A stretch of 64,000 nucleotides of DNA from Halorussus halophilus (GTDB taxonomy: Archaea > Halobacteriota > Halobacteria > Halobacteriales > Haladaptataceae): assembly GCF_008831545.1 (NCBI RefSeq), contig NZ_CP044524.1:248001-312000 (forward strand), written 5' to 3'. Below, in pieces: positions 1 to 9,144 of this stretch (within the stretch, counting starts at the first letter, position 1; every line of letters begins with the position of its first letter). Under the pieces are notes generated by a model. The model saw only the letters and a list, made by a program, of their open reading frames with translations, was not told the DNA's origin and ran no database searches. Made by a program: the position numbers and the translations under genes.

Positions 1-1
1 A

Positions 2-556
2 GAGCAACTCGCGCCGGACGCTATCGTCCTCCCGACGAGCAGTGGCGGCCACGCTAGCGCCGCGTGGAAGGCACTGCGCGAACTCCGGGAGGCCGGTCTG
101 CTCGACGCCGAGTCTGTCCCGCGACTGTATCTCGTGCAGGCCGCGGCCTGCGACCCCATCGCCACCGCGTTCCGCGAGGGAGCAGACGAAGTGAGTCCTG
201 TGGAGGGTGGGGAGACAATCGCCTACTCCATCGCCAACGCCGACCCGCCGAGCGGCACCCGCGCGCTCGCGGCGGTCCGCGACACAGACGGTGCTGTCGT
301 CTCTGTGCCGGACGACGACATCCGACTCGCCAAGCGACGACTCGCCACCGAAGCGGGCTTCTGCGTCGAAGCCGCCTCTGCGACCGCGTTCGCCGGAATT
401 CGGCGACTCACCGACGCAGGAGAACTCGCCGCAGACGACTCGGTGGTCGCAGTGGTGACTGGCACTGGCTTCCGCGAACTCGACGCCGATAGCACAGCGA
501 CCGAACTGGTCGAACTGGCCGACCTGTCGGAGCGACTGGACGCGGTTACGGAGTGA
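2..556 (+). CDS. Threonine synthase-like PLP enzyme, C-terminal part
   Basis: The reading frame is open from the left edge, so the N-terminus and the PLP-binding lysine lie outside the window. About 184 residues remain. They contain a TSSGGHASAAW stretch, which is like the phosphate-binding serine/glycine loop of fold-type II PLP lyases, then a late GVVTGTGF-like segment (here VVAVVTGTGF) as in threonine synthases. The likely role is conversion of phosphohomoserine to threonine in the cytoplasm, but haloarchaea carry several ThrC-like paralogs and the exact substrate cannot be fixed from this fragment. The gene converges on the next one and their 3' ends overlap by 11 bp. Confidence 0.72.
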   Translation, partial: EQLAPDAIVLPTSSGGHASAAWKALRELREAGLLDAESVPRLYLVQAAACDPIATAFREGADEVSPVEGGETIAYSIANADPPSGTRALAAVRDTDGAVVSVPDDDIRLAKRRLATEAGFCVEAASATAFAGIRRLTDAGELAADDSVVAVVTGTGFRELDADSTATELVELADLSERLDAVTE

Positions 557-896
557 CTTCGGGGTCGGTTCGTGGTCGTCGGAGGTCCCGAACGCGCTCG
601 GTAAGCCACCCGACGGCCAGCGCGAACAGATAGTAGGTGAGGACGTTCCCCGTCTCCCAGAGGAGGTGACCGTCGCCGAGCAGATAGACGAGATTTTCGA
701 GACCCCACACACTGTCGTACAACAGCATCGTCACGAGGTACGACGGCAGGAACAGGAGTCGAAGCACGGGCGAGGCGTAGATGCTGATTACCACCGGAAT
801 CAGTGACGAGAGCGTGAGAAACGCGAAGACCCCGACCGTCACGCGCGAGCGCATCGCTCGCGGGAGACGCTGGACTGACTCTTGGAGGGACGACAT
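546..896 (-). CDS. Small membrane protein, unknown function
   Basis: The protein has 116 residues and about three hydrophobic helices (roughly residues 19-41, 44-63 and 85-102), a basic N-terminus and an arginine-rich tail. I do not recognise a family. It converges with the threonine-synthase-like gene and is separated from the CDGSH gene by about 50 bp. Its hydrophobic segments and acidic/basic loops look like genuine coding sequence, but no role can be inferred from the neighbours. Confidence 0.6.
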   Translation of the reverse strand: MSSLQESVQRLPRAMRSRVTVGVFAFLTLSSLIPVVISIYASPVLRLLFLPSYLVTMLLYDSVWGLENLVYLLGDGHLLWETGNVLTYYLFALAVGWLTERVRDLRRPRTDPEVTP

Positions 897-946
897 GTTT
901 AGGAGTTGGCCCTCTTTCGATAAAAACTCTCGTGCGATTCAGACGG

Positions 947-1192
947 CTACTCGTCGGCGTAGACGATCTCCTCGATTTCGCGGCGTCTGGCGTCGGTGTC
1001 GCTGTTGCCGTCCTCATACTTGTACAACTTCTCCGACTCCTCGTCCTCCGTCGCGCGATGGGACCCGTCGCAGAACGGACGCTCGTCCGAGAGTCCGCAG
1101 AGACAGATGGCGACGTCGCCGTACTCGTCGTCGATGTCGCTCTCGTCCAACCTGACTGGTCCCGTCTCGGTGTGCGTGACTTCGCGCGCCAT
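947..1192 (-). CDS. CDGSH iron-sulfur domain protein
   Basis: An 81-residue protein with the CDGSH signature: C-L-C-G-L-S-D, then P-F-C-D-G-S-H, giving the three cysteines and one histidine that bind a 2Fe-2S cluster (about residues 30-46). Proteins of this family are small redox or cluster-transfer proteins of the cytoplasm in prokaryotes. The rest is very acidic, as expected of a haloarchaeal protein. It lies 31 bp after the flavin oxidoreductase gene on the same strand, so the two may be cotranscribed; a redox partnership is inference. Confidence 0.85.
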   Translation of the reverse strand: MAREVTHTETGPVRLDESDIDDEYGDVAICLCGLSDERPFCDGSHRATEDEESEKLYKYEDGNSDTDARRREIEEIVYADE

Positions 1193-1223
1193 GTCGGTGC
1201 TTTGGGTGGGCGATGCCTAAATC

Positions 1224-2594
1224 CTACTCCGTCTCGGACTGCTCGTACGCGCCTTCTCGCTCTAACTGTCCCTTCTCCGCCAGTACCTCGGGCGTCCGAC
1301 AGACCCCGTGTGCGCCAGTCACCTGCGGCACCGTGCAGTTGTTGCAGTTCTCGCAGACAACTCCGACTTCCCCACTCTCCCCGTCCACACTCAAGAGGCG
1401 CGCCGGGAGTTTCGGCTCTGCGTAGAACGGTCGGCCCATGCCGACGGCGTCGCAGGCACTCGCGACTCCGTCGCTCTTTCCTTCGCCGCTCGTTCGAGGC
1501 GTCTCCGACGCCTCGCTCCCCAAGAGGAAATCAATCTGTTCGCGCTCCCTGATACCGCCCTCCAGCAGTACCGGAATCGAGACGCGTTCGCGCACCCGGC
1601 GCGCCAAGTCTGCGTTCCACCCCGGTTCGAAGTCGTACTCGAACGCCTCGACTCGATTCGCGAGCGCGACGAGCGCGGCCCGCCACTTGCTTCCGAAGGC
1701 CGCGGCGTAGCCTTCGCGGAACCGTTCGTCGCGCCACGCCTCGCCGGGGAACTCCCCGCGGACGATGCTCATGTCCCAGAATACGGAGGCTTGGACCGGA
1801 ACCACTGCGTCGTAGCCGATGCCTTGTAATCGCCTGCAGATGCGGACCGTGTCGTCAGTGCTCAGATGTCGCCGGACGAACGGCGGGGCCTCGGTTTCGG
1901 CGGGCACCTTCGTCATTAGCGGCACGTCGTCAGCACGCTCTCGAATCTCGTCGTGGACGACTTCCAGGAAGCGGACGCCGTCGGCGAACTCATCGTCCCG
2001 GCGATTGTAGAACGGCGAGAGGAACTGCTGGACGATGCCCATGTTCGCCCCCGCGATGTGGACGCCGTCGTAGCCAGCGTCCGCGCAGTAGGCCGCCGAG
2101 CGACCGAAGTCCGCCGCGAGTTCGTACACCTCGTCGGTGCCGAGAACCTGTGGGTCGTAGTTCAGGAATCTAATTTTGTCGAGTAGTTGGAGGGGCCACG
2201 GCGGTTCGGACACCGCCAACTGCGAGAGGTCCGGATGCGCCTCGCGATACTCCGCGTGCCACGTCTCCATGCTCCGCAGGCCGCCGTGTTCGAGTTGGAC
2301 GAAGATTCGGCTGTCGTGGTCGTGGATGGCGTTGGTCAGCTTCGACAACTCCGCGACGAAGTTGGGGTCCGCGACGCTGGTCATCCCCGGCGCGGCACAG
2401 CCACCCTCCTCCCGGACGATGGTCGCACCCTGACAGATGAGTCCTGCACCGGACTCGGCGGCGGGTTCGAGTTCCGAAATTAGCGTCTCGACGGCGTCGG
2501 GACCGTTGCCCGCGCATTCGAGTAACGGCGCGCGGTAGAGGCGATTGGGGAGTTCGACGCCGCCGATTTCGAGAGGATCTTCGAGCGCGGGCAC
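1224..2594 (-). CDS. NADH:flavin oxidoreductase (old yellow enzyme family)
   Basis: A 456-residue TIM-barrel flavoprotein. It starts with the family hallmark PLEIGGVELPNRLYRAPL and has a GQLEHGG-like segment (FVQLEHGG) near residue 100. Near residue 413 there is a C-x2-C-x2-C-x11-C cluster (CENCNNC, then C), which resembles the 4Fe-4S site of 2,4-dienoyl-CoA reductase and trimethylamine dehydrogenase. The C-terminal pyridine-nucleotide domain of those enzymes is absent, so an external electron donor is likely. The substrate is unknown. The CDGSH gene follows closely on the same strand. Confidence 0.85.
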   Translation of the reverse strand: MPALEDPLEIGGVELPNRLYRAPLLECAGNGPDAVETLISELEPAAESGAGLICQGATIVREEGGCAAPGMTSVADPNFVAELSKLTNAIHDHDSRIFVQLEHGGLRSMETWHAEYREAHPDLSQLAVSEPPWPLQLLDKIRFLNYDPQVLGTDEVYELAADFGRSAAYCADAGYDGVHIAGANMGIVQQFLSPFYNRRDDEFADGVRFLEVVHDEIRERADDVPLMTKVPAETEAPPFVRRHLSTDDTVRICRRLQGIGYDAVVPVQASVFWDMSIVRGEFPGEAWRDERFREGYAAAFGSKWRAALVALANRVEAFEYDFEPGWNADLARRVRERVSIPVLLEGGIREREQIDFLLGSEASETPRTSGEGKSDGVASACDAVGMGRPFYAEPKLPARLLSVDGESGEVGVVCENCNNCTVPQVTGAHGVCRTPEVLAEKGQLEREGAYEQSETE

Positions 2595-2668
2595 GTTGTG
2601 GTTGATATCGCGGGTTTCCGGGTAAAGCGTTGTGTCCGTCTCCCCGTACCGTCAAATAATTCATCAGT

Positions 2669-4306
2669 GTGCCGGTCAACGTCCTCTTCGTGAGCGACCC
2701 TACGCAATCGCAAGACACGGATTCGGAGACGTTCGACCGCGACGCGCTCGCAGAAGACGCGCGGACGTTGGTCGAGCGAATCGAGGCGATTCACCCGGAA
2801 CCGTACGTCGGGTACGAGAGTCGAGTCGAACTCCACGCGCGACTCGAACGTCTCGTCCGTGACTTGCCCGACACTGCGACCGCCGAGGAGTTCTACCGGC
2901 GGGCCGCGCCGCTGGTCGCCGGACTCGAAGACGCCCACTCCAAACTCTCACCACCCGAGTCCGATTCGACGGCGGAGACCGACGAGGACTCTCGATTACC
3001 GCTGTCGTTCCGTGTCGTCGGCGACCGGTTGTACGTGGAGTCGGTCTTCGACGACTCGCTCGAAGACCTCCTCGGTGCGCGACTCCTCGCCGTCGAAGGG
3101 ACGCCGGTCGAACAGTTGGCCGACCGTACTGCAGAACTCGTCGGCGTCGAGAACAGATACTACGCCCTCTCCCGTACCGGGAAACTGATTCGAGAGCCGA
3201 CTTCGTTGACTCGACTGCTCGACCGGTCGGAACCGCAAGGGGAACCGACCGTGCGGGTTCGATGCGATGGCGAGGAGCGGTCAGTGACACCGAGTCTGGT
3301 CGCCGCCGACGCAGAACCGATGGCGGAACTCGAACGGTCGTTCTCGCACCCTTCCGGAACTGGCCCACAGTATCGACTCTACGAGGGTGGCGACGCCGCC
3401 GTGTTCGTGCCGAGCGACTTGCAGGGGTACCGAGAGAGCTTCGAAGTTGCGCTGGACCGCAGTGTGGAGTGGATAGAAGAACTCGCACCCGAGGCCTACG
3501 AGCGTCACGTCGGCGGTGACGCTCCCGAGGACCTGTCCGAGACGGTCCAAGCGCTCCCTTCGATGGTCGAAGTACTGACCGAACTGGCCGACGAAACAGC
3601 CGAAGACGAAACGGAGACGCTGATACTCGACCTTCGAGACAATCCCGGCGGCGACTCGCAGTTCGTGTTCCACGTCGCGTACTTCCTCGATGGTTGGGAG
3701 GGTGTCGCTCGCGTCCTCGACCAGACGAAGTCGTTGAAGCGGCGGACCCAACCCCACCGCGAGCGCTACGGGGTGGACGACGAACGCGGGACCACCGACG
3801 ACAACCGCGCCGACTACGACTTCGGCGGCTTCTTGGACTGCGTCGGCGGCGACGCAGACGACCTAAGCGAGACTAAGCGACTCCTCACGCTCTCCGAGAC
3901 GTTTGCGGACGTGGTCGAAGACGGTCGCTACGAGAGTTCGCTGGACCCCGACCGCGTCGTCGTCGCGGTGTCTGCGGATACGATGAGTTCAGGGTTCGCG
4001 GGAGCGGCACAACTCACCAGTCTCGGAGCAGAAGTCGTCGGCGTTCCCTCCGGACAAGCACCGCTGTCGTACGGCGAAGCCGTCGAGGAGACGCTTCCCA
4101 ATACGGAACTCACCGCAAGCATCGCCGGTTCGATGTATCACTGGGTCGACGACCCTGACCCGAACGTCCTCCAATTGGATCGGGAGTTGACGCCCGAGTT
4201 GTTCGACCGCTATGACGAAGCGGCCGACGCTGGCCTTCGGTTGGCGTTCGACTACGCGGGTGTCACGGACGGACGCCCACCTGAGCCGACTGACTCCGAT
4301 TCGTAA
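2669..4306 (+). CDS. S41 family peptidase-like protein
   Basis: Up to 545 residues. A PDZ-like section lies near residues 125-160 (VFDDSLEDLLGARLLAVEG), followed by the S41 core LILDLRDNPGGD (about residue 313) and the catalytic-serine region SADTMSSGFAGAA (about residue 435). The family includes C-terminal processing and tricorn-type proteases. There is no signal peptide, so a cytoplasmic or peripheral role is likely. Two in-frame GTG codons are possible starts: 2669, and 2690, which would give a protein beginning MSDPTQSQ and may be the better choice. It is divergent from the flavin oxidoreductase across about 75-95 bp. Confidence 0.8.
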   Translation: MPVNVLFVSDPTQSQDTDSETFDRDALAEDARTLVERIEAIHPEPYVGYESRVELHARLERLVRDLPDTATAEEFYRRAAPLVAGLEDAHSKLSPPESDSTAETDEDSRLPLSFRVVGDRLYVESVFDDSLEDLLGARLLAVEGTPVEQLADRTAELVGVENRYYALSRTGKLIREPTSLTRLLDRSEPQGEPTVRVRCDGEERSVTPSLVAADAEPMAELERSFSHPSGTGPQYRLYEGGDAAVFVPSDLQGYRESFEVALDRSVEWIEELAPEAYERHVGGDAPEDLSETVQALPSMVEVLTELADETAEDETETLILDLRDNPGGDSQFVFHVAYFLDGWEGVARVLDQTKSLKRRTQPHRERYGVDDERGTTDDNRADYDFGGFLDCVGGDADDLSETKRLLTLSETFADVVEDGRYESSLDPDRVVVAVSADTMSSGFAGAAQLTSLGAEVVGVPSGQAPLSYGEAVEETLPNTELTASIAGSMYHWVDDPDPNVLQLDRELTPELFDRYDEAADAGLRLAFDYAGVTDGRPPEPTDSDS

Positions 4307-4382
4307 ACTCGGCCGAGCAGTCGGCGTACTCTCGGCCGAATCGGAACCCGCCAGTACTGGGATGATACAACGTGTGCGCTGG

Positions 4383-4396
4383 CGCAAACGTTTGCG
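4383..4396. promoter_or_regulatory. 14-bp perfect palindrome upstream of the antiporter pair
   Basis: CGCAAACGTTTGCG is a perfect palindrome. It is followed by similar half-sites (GTAAACGG, AAACGC) about 85-120 bp before the TATA box of the antiporter operon. It is a plausible operator for a dimeric regulator; no regulator gene is adjacent. Confidence 0.45.
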
Positions 4397-4480
4397 TTAC
4401 CGTAAACGGAAACGCAACCGATTCGACTCTAGCGACGACATTGACAGAGCGACGACATCGTCCTCGGCGCTTCCTTCGGC

Positions 4481-4490
4481 TATATTTATG
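4481..4490 (+). promoter_or_regulatory. TATA box of the antiporter operon
   Basis: TATATTTATG is centred about 28 bp before the ATG at 4515. That spacing predicts a leaderless transcript starting at or next to the start codon, which supports the chosen start. Confidence 0.6.
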
Positions 4491-4514
4491 GTGTAGTTTC
4501 CCGTCGGTTGTGGC

Positions 4515-4994
4515 ATGACAGTCTACGAGACTGACGTGCCGGGCGTCGGTCGGAAGTTCGAGTACGAACTCGACGGCGACGACAGACTCGTCGTACTCAT
4601 CCACCACGACGGCAAGCGCGAGGTGTTCCGACGCCCCTCGGCGGACGCCGACGGGACGAAACTGTTCGAACTCTCCGACAAACAGGCCCGCGAGTTCGGG
4701 ACGATTCTGGAGGGTGCGTACTTCCAACCTGTAGACTTAGACAGCGTGGACGTGCCGCTCGGGGAGTCAATCATCGAGTGGACCGACCTCCCCGAGACGT
4801 CCTCGCTCGTCGGGCAGACGCTCCGGGAGGCGGAAGTCCGCCAGCAGACGGGCGTCTCGGTCATCGCGATCCAGCGCGGCGAGAGGACCATCGCCAATCC
4901 CCAACCGGAGTTCGAACTCGAAGGTGGCGACATTCTGGTGACGCTCGGCACCCGCGACGAACAACAGGCTCTCAACGAGTTGATATCTGCGTAG
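4515..4994 (+). CDS. Cation:proton antiporter regulatory subunit (TrkA-C/RCK_C domain, KhtT-like)
   Basis: A 159-residue soluble protein. The N-terminal half is a haloarchaeal KhtT-like domain. The C-terminal half (about residues 72-157) is a TrkA-C/RCK_C domain with the typical SSLVGQTLREAEVRQQTG and GGDILVTLG segments. In Bacillus the KhtT subunit gates the KhtU K+/H+ antiporter in response to ligand or pH, and the same gene order is found here: the stop codon directly abuts the ATG of the antiporter. It acts on the cytoplasmic face of the membrane. The cation is not determined by the sequence. Confidence 0.85.
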   Translation: MTVYETDVPGVGRKFEYELDGDDRLVVLIHHDGKREVFRRPSADADGTKLFELSDKQAREFGTILEGAYFQPVDLDSVDVPLGESIIEWTDLPETSSLVGQTLREAEVRQQTGVSVIAIQRGERTIANPQPEFELEGGDILVTLGTRDEQQALNELISA

Positions 4995-6191
4995 ATGGCC
5001 GGAGAGGTTCTCCTCGAAGTCGGTATCGCGCTCACTGCGCTCGCTATCGGCGGAACGCTAGCCGTCCGGGCGAATCAGTCGGTCATCCCGATGTACATCT
5101 TGGTGGGCATCTTGGTCGGTCCGAACGTCCCGACCCATCTCGGACCAATTCCGCTCACGCTGGTCGAGAGCCACGAGTTCATCGACGTACTCGCGGAACT
5201 CGGTATCGTCCTCCTCCTCTTCTTCCTCGGGTTAGAGTTCAACATCGAACGACTCGTCGATGGGTGGAACCAGCTAGTCGGCATCGGGAGCGTGGACTTC
5301 GTGGTCAACTTCGGCGTCGGCGTCGTCCTCGGCTTCGTCTTCGGCTTCTCGCCGATAGAGACGTTGTTCTTTGCGGGCATCGTCTACATCTCCTCCAGCG
5401 CGGTCATCACTAAGTCGCTCATCGAGCGTGGCTGGATTGCCAACCCCGAGAGCGAGGCTATCCTCGGGACGTTGGTGTTCGAAGACATTCTCATCGCCGT
5501 CTACCTCGCGCTCCTCTCGGCGGTGGCGCTCGGCGGCGGCGGCCTCGAAACGGCGGCGGTGTCGGTCGGGGTCGCGTTCGCGTTCCTCGGGGGACTGACC
5601 CTGCTGGCGTTCTACGGAACCCAGTACGTCGAGCGACTCTTCGCCGTGGACTCGGACGAACTGTTCTTGCTCCGCGTCCTCGGCGTCACGACTCTCGTCG
5701 GGGGTGCGGCGCTCGCGCTCGGCGTGAGCGAAGCCGTCGCGGCTTTCTTCGTCGGAACCGCGTTCAGCACCACCGGTCACACGAACCGAATCGAACGCGT
5801 GGTCTCGCCCGCCCGCGACCTGTTCGCGGCTATCTTCTTCTTCTCTATCGGTCTCACGACAGACGTGACTGTAATCGCGGAAGTCGTGGTGCTACTTGCG
5901 GTGGCAGTCGTGTTGACCACGCTGACGAAACTTACCAGTGGGACGGTCGGTGGCCGCCTCTACGGTCTCAACCGCCGTCGCTCGCTCCGAGTCGGCGTCG
6001 GACTCGTCCCGCGCGGGGAGTTCTCGCTGGTCATCGCCGCTCTCGCCACCAGCGTCGGCACGGGAGCGCTCGGTTCGACGATTCCGGCGTTCGCCGTCGG
6101 TTACGTCCTCGTGATGAGCATCCTCGGAACCGTGCTGATGGGGTATACGGACTCGGTGACTGCCTACGCTGGTGGCTCTCCGACTGATTGA
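4995..6191 (+). CDS. Cation:proton antiporter, CPA2 family (KhtU/KefB-like)
   Basis: A 398-residue membrane protein with about 11-12 hydrophobic helices and CPA2 hallmarks: LGIVLLLFFLGLEFN near residue 73, a discontinuous helix region ITKSLIERG, LVFEDILIA around residue 160, and LVPRGEFSLVIA near residue 338. The aspartate in FEDI corresponds to the proton/cation carrier residue of the family. It begins immediately at the end of the regulatory subunit, so the two are translationally coupled. Expected role: K+ or Na+ efflux in exchange for protons, important for pH and ion balance in a salt-in halophile. Confidence 0.88.
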   Translation: MAGEVLLEVGIALTALAIGGTLAVRANQSVIPMYILVGILVGPNVPTHLGPIPLTLVESHEFIDVLAELGIVLLLFFLGLEFNIERLVDGWNQLVGIGSVDFVVNFGVGVVLGFVFGFSPIETLFFAGIVYISSSAVITKSLIERGWIANPESEAILGTLVFEDILIAVYLALLSAVALGGGGLETAAVSVGVAFAFLGGLTLLAFYGTQYVERLFAVDSDELFLLRVLGVTTLVGGAALALGVSEAVAAFFVGTAFSTTGHTNRIERVVSPARDLFAAIFFFSIGLTTDVTVIAEVVVLLAVAVVLTTLTKLTSGTVGGRLYGLNRRRSLRVGVGLVPRGEFSLVIAALATSVGTGALGSTIPAFAVGYVLVMSILGTVLMGYTDSVTAYAGGSPTD

Positions 6192-6322
6192 GCGGCGTCT
6201 GGGACACTGCTTCGCGGCCGTCTACGCGTTCGAATGTTGTTGCGGAAACGCACCCGATGTGGGAACGCAACCGCTCTGCTGTCGGGAGCGATTTGTTACT
6301 GATAGCAGGTGTGTCCTCCGCT

Positions 6323-6332
6323 AAACATATAT
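6323..6332 (+). promoter_or_regulatory. TATA box of the CPBP protease gene
   Basis: AAACATATAT lies about 29 bp before the ATG at 6357. This predicts a leaderless mRNA and argues against an upstream start at 6309. Confidence 0.55.
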
Positions 6333-6356
6333 CACAAGTCGATACGTCTTGGTAGC

Positions 6357-7085
6357 ATGGAACACAGCACCGGCGACGCTGAATCGTCCGGAATTTTCTC
6401 CCTCTCGACCCCGAATCCCGTTCGGGACGTGCTACTCGTTGGGACGCCAATCGTCGTGCTGGGTGCGTTGGGGACCTTGCTCGGCCTCAGTACCATCGAA
6501 GGCGGGGCACTCGTGAATCTCGGGTACGTCCTCGCGGTGTTCGTCGGGGCCATTCTCCTCAAGCGGCAGGGGAGTAGTTGGCTCGCGCTCGGACTGACAC
6601 GACCGGCGAGTTGGGTGCGAACGGTGCTTGCAGGCGTCGGGGCTGGAGTCGGCGCGGCTATCGTCTTCGTCGCAGTGCAGGCGCTCGTCCTATCGGCGCT
6701 CCTCTCGCTGGGGGTCCCAGTGACTGGTATCGACCAGAGCCGGTTCAACCCAATCGAAGGGAACCTCCACCTGTTCCTGCTGATGGTGCTGTTGGCGTGG
6801 ACGACGATCGCCGTCGCGGAAGAGTGGTTCTACCGCGCCTTCCTGATTACGCGACTGACCGACCACGCGAACGTCGGGCAGTGGCTAGCGATTCTGGTAG
6901 CGGGTGCTCTCTTCGGTGCAGTCCACTTCGCGGAGGGGCCGGTAGGTGTTCTGAGCAACGGGGCCTTCGGGGTCCTCTTCGGGTGGATATACCTCCGAAG
7001 CGGGCGAAACATGTGGATCACCGTCGTCGGCCACGGACTGCTCAACACGCTCCGGTTCAGTTTGCTGTACGCCGGTGCCGCCTGA
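6357..7085 (+). CDS. CPBP family intramembrane glutamic endopeptidase
   Basis: A 242-residue polytopic protein with the CPBP/Abi motifs: EEWFYR near residue 154 (the glutamate pair and arginine), FGAVHF near residue 187 (motif 2 histidine) and GHGLLNT near residue 230. Relatives of Rce1 cleave membrane-protein or prenylated substrates; the archaeal substrates are mostly unknown. The ATG at 6357 is preferred over an upstream in-frame start because an AT-rich box (6323-6332) lies about 29 bp before it. Confidence 0.85.
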   Translation: MEHSTGDAESSGIFSLSTPNPVRDVLLVGTPIVVLGALGTLLGLSTIEGGALVNLGYVLAVFVGAILLKRQGSSWLALGLTRPASWVRTVLAGVGAGVGAAIVFVAVQALVLSALLSLGVPVTGIDQSRFNPIEGNLHLFLLMVLLAWTTIAVAEEWFYRAFLITRLTDHANVGQWLAILVAGALFGAVHFAEGPVGVLSNGAFGVLFGWIYLRSGRNMWITVVGHGLLNTLRFSLLYAGAA

Positions 7086-7109
7086 GCGAACAGTTTTCGC
7101 TTCGGCCCG

Positions 7110-7667
7110 CTACTTCCACTTGATGGAGCAACCCCGCGACGGCAGGAACTCCAAGTCAACGTCCTCGCCTGCCAGCACAGCGTCGATGGCGTCGTCGATG
7201 TAAATCTCGCTGGCCTCCTCGTCGGGATTCAGCGCGTCGTCGAGTCGGCCGTGGTACGCCAGGGTAAATTTGTCGCCCTCGTTTCTGAGGAGGAACGGGT
7301 CCGGCGTACAGGTCGCGCCGTACGCCTCGGCGACTTCTTGGGTCTCGTCGCGGAGGTACGCGTCGTACTGAATTTTCCCTTCTTCGACCCACTCGACCAT
7401 CGCTTCGTAGGAGTCGTCAGGGTACTCCTCGGCGTCGTTGGGGTTGACGCCGACGATTGCGGCGTCGTCGTACTCCGCCGCGAGGTCGTTCAGCAGGTCG
7501 AACTTCGCTTGGGCGTAGGGACAGTGGTTGCAGGTGAACACGAGCAAGAGCGCGTCGTAGTCGGCGAACTCTTCGAGCGTGTACGTCTCGCCGTCGGTGC
7601 CCTGCAGTTCGAAGTTCGGTACTGGGTCGTCGCGCGCGAGTTTCTCCTCGGACTCTTCCATGACCAT
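7110..7667 (-). CDS. Thioredoxin family protein (AhpC/TlpA-like)
   Basis: A 185-residue thioredoxin-fold protein. The region VPNFELQGTDGETYTLEEF is the usual peroxiredoxin/TlpA opening, and the redox site FTCNHCPYA (C-N-H-C, about residue 46) follows the first strand. GATCTPDPFLL near residue 127 supplies the cis-proline loop and a third cysteine. Proteins of this subgroup are cytoplasmic thiol oxidoreductases of uncertain substrate. The frame stays open far upstream, but that part is antisense to the MFS gene and is not real; the start MVMEESEE at 7667 fits the family length. It converges with the CPBP gene. Confidence 0.85.
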   Translation of the reverse strand: MVMEESEEKLARDDPVPNFELQGTDGETYTLEEFADYDALLLVFTCNHCPYAQAKFDLLNDLAAEYDDAAIVGVNPNDAEEYPDDSYEAMVEWVEEGKIQYDAYLRDETQEVAEAYGATCTPDPFLLRNEGDKFTLAYHGRLDDALNPDEEASEIYIDDAIDAVLAGEDVDLEFLPSRGCSIKWK

Positions 7668-7799
7668 ATCAGACGGTTGGTCAGCACTGGAAAAATACTT
7701 TGTCCGCATTTTTGAGTCCCACGACAGGAACGGAATCGTCGCCTGCCAGTGTGGAGACGACCGAAAGAGAGTTGTCACGTCCGCGGGACGAATGAGAAC

Positions 7800-8987
7800 A
7801 TGGCGCTTCCAGACCGCTGGCGACAGCGCCACGCGGTCCTCGCTCTCTGCGTCCTCGCGTACTTCGGTGTTCGATTCGTCGAGTTCGCGCTGAGTCTCGT
7901 CTTCCCGGCCATCGAAGCGACCCTCGGCGTCTCGCCAGCACTCATCGGTCTCGCCGTCACTGCGAGTACCGCCACCTACGCCGTCGCACAACTGCCGAGC
8001 GGCGCGCTCGGTGACAAGTTCGGCGAGCGTATCGTGGTTCTCGCCGCGCTCGGCCTGACCGGCCTCGCAAGTCTCCTGCTCGCGTTTGCGCCGTCCGGAG
8101 CGTTCGTCGTTCTGGGAATGGGACTCGTCGGCCTCGTCAGCGGCGCGTACTACAGTCCCGCGACCGCACTGCTCACCGCGCGCTTCGAAGGGACTGCCCG
8201 CGCCATCGGCGTCCATCGACTGGGCGCGCAACTGGTGGGTCTCACCGGTCCAATCGTCGCCCTCGTGGCCACGCAGTTCGGTTGGCGTGCGGTACTGGCA
8301 GTCGCTGGAGCAGTCGCGTTCGCCGCACTCGTCGGGTTCGGTTTCGTCGTGGACGCTCGAACGCCAGTCGCTCCCGACGCCGCACTCGGCGACAGACTCC
8401 AACCGGGCGTGCTCGGTGAACTCCTCTCGCATCCGGGCGTCGCGTTCACCACGGCCGTCGCCGGGTTCGCGCAGTTCGCCGACACCGCCGCCTTCTCGTT
8501 TCTGCCGCTCGTCTTCGAGAACTATCACGGCTTTTCGACGCCGCTGGCTGGCGTGTTGTTCACCGTCTACTTCGCGGCCGTGACGGCGGGTCAGCCGATT
8601 TCGGGGTGGCTGTCGGACAGAGTCGGCCGCGACCCGGTGGCGGTCGGAACGTTACTCGTCGCAACGATAGGCTTTCTGACGCTGATGCTCGCTCGCAGTG
8701 GCGAACCGCTCGTGGTCGGGGTCGGAGTCGTCCTCGTCGGTCTCGGCATGGGTTGGGGTCCGCCAGTGCAGTCCCGACTCGTCGGCCGCCTCGACAGCGA
8801 GGAACGGGGCGTGGGGTTCGGTCTCGCTCGGACTGCCTACATCGGTTTCGCCGCGCTGAACGGTGTCGTCGTCGGCGCGATTGCGACGGTTGCCGGATGG
8901 GGCACCGGCCTCGTCGTCCTCGCGGTGGCTTCGGGAGTTCCGGCAGTCGCAGTAGTTTTCGTTCGCGCGTTCGACCTCGGTCTCTGA
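7800..8987 (+). CDS. MFS transporter
   Basis: A 395-residue transporter with about 12 hydrophobic helices. The region GALGDKFGERIVVLAALGL near residue 70 is the loop 2-3 motif A of the major facilitator superfamily, repeated in the second half as GWLSDRVGRDPVA. The substrate cannot be told from the sequence. The ATG at 7800 (MALPDRWRQ) is preferred to a start 51 bp upstream because it leaves a normal basic N-terminus directly before the first helix. Its promoter region is shared with the divergent thioredoxin-like gene. Confidence 0.85.
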   Translation: MALPDRWRQRHAVLALCVLAYFGVRFVEFALSLVFPAIEATLGVSPALIGLAVTASTATYAVAQLPSGALGDKFGERIVVLAALGLTGLASLLLAFAPSGAFVVLGMGLVGLVSGAYYSPATALLTARFEGTARAIGVHRLGAQLVGLTGPIVALVATQFGWRAVLAVAGAVAFAALVGFGFVVDARTPVAPDAALGDRLQPGVLGELLSHPGVAFTTAVAGFAQFADTAAFSFLPLVFENYHGFSTPLAGVLFTVYFAAVTAGQPISGWLSDRVGRDPVAVGTLLVATIGFLTLMLARSGEPLVVGVGVVLVGLGMGWGPPVQSRLVGRLDSEERGVGFGLARTAYIGFAALNGVVVGAIATVAGWGTGLVVLAVASGVPAVAVVFVRAFDLGL

Positions 8988-9144
8988 GTCGCGCTCGTGA
9001 CGTATCGACGCGATTCGCGGACACTCGAATCGCGGACGTATTCGTCGTTACGCCACCGATAGCACACGTTTCTGGGCTTCTACGCCAGAATACTTGTTCT
9101 TGGCTCATCATAACAATGCGGCCGGGAGTCGAACGGGTTTCGTC

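Noticed and set aside
7668-8528. Long minus-strand open frame extending the thioredoxin-like gene to 472 residues
   Set aside because: The extra 287 residues are low-complexity Glu/Arg/Asp/Ser sequence antisense to the clearly coding MFS gene; the thioredoxin fold begins after residue 287.
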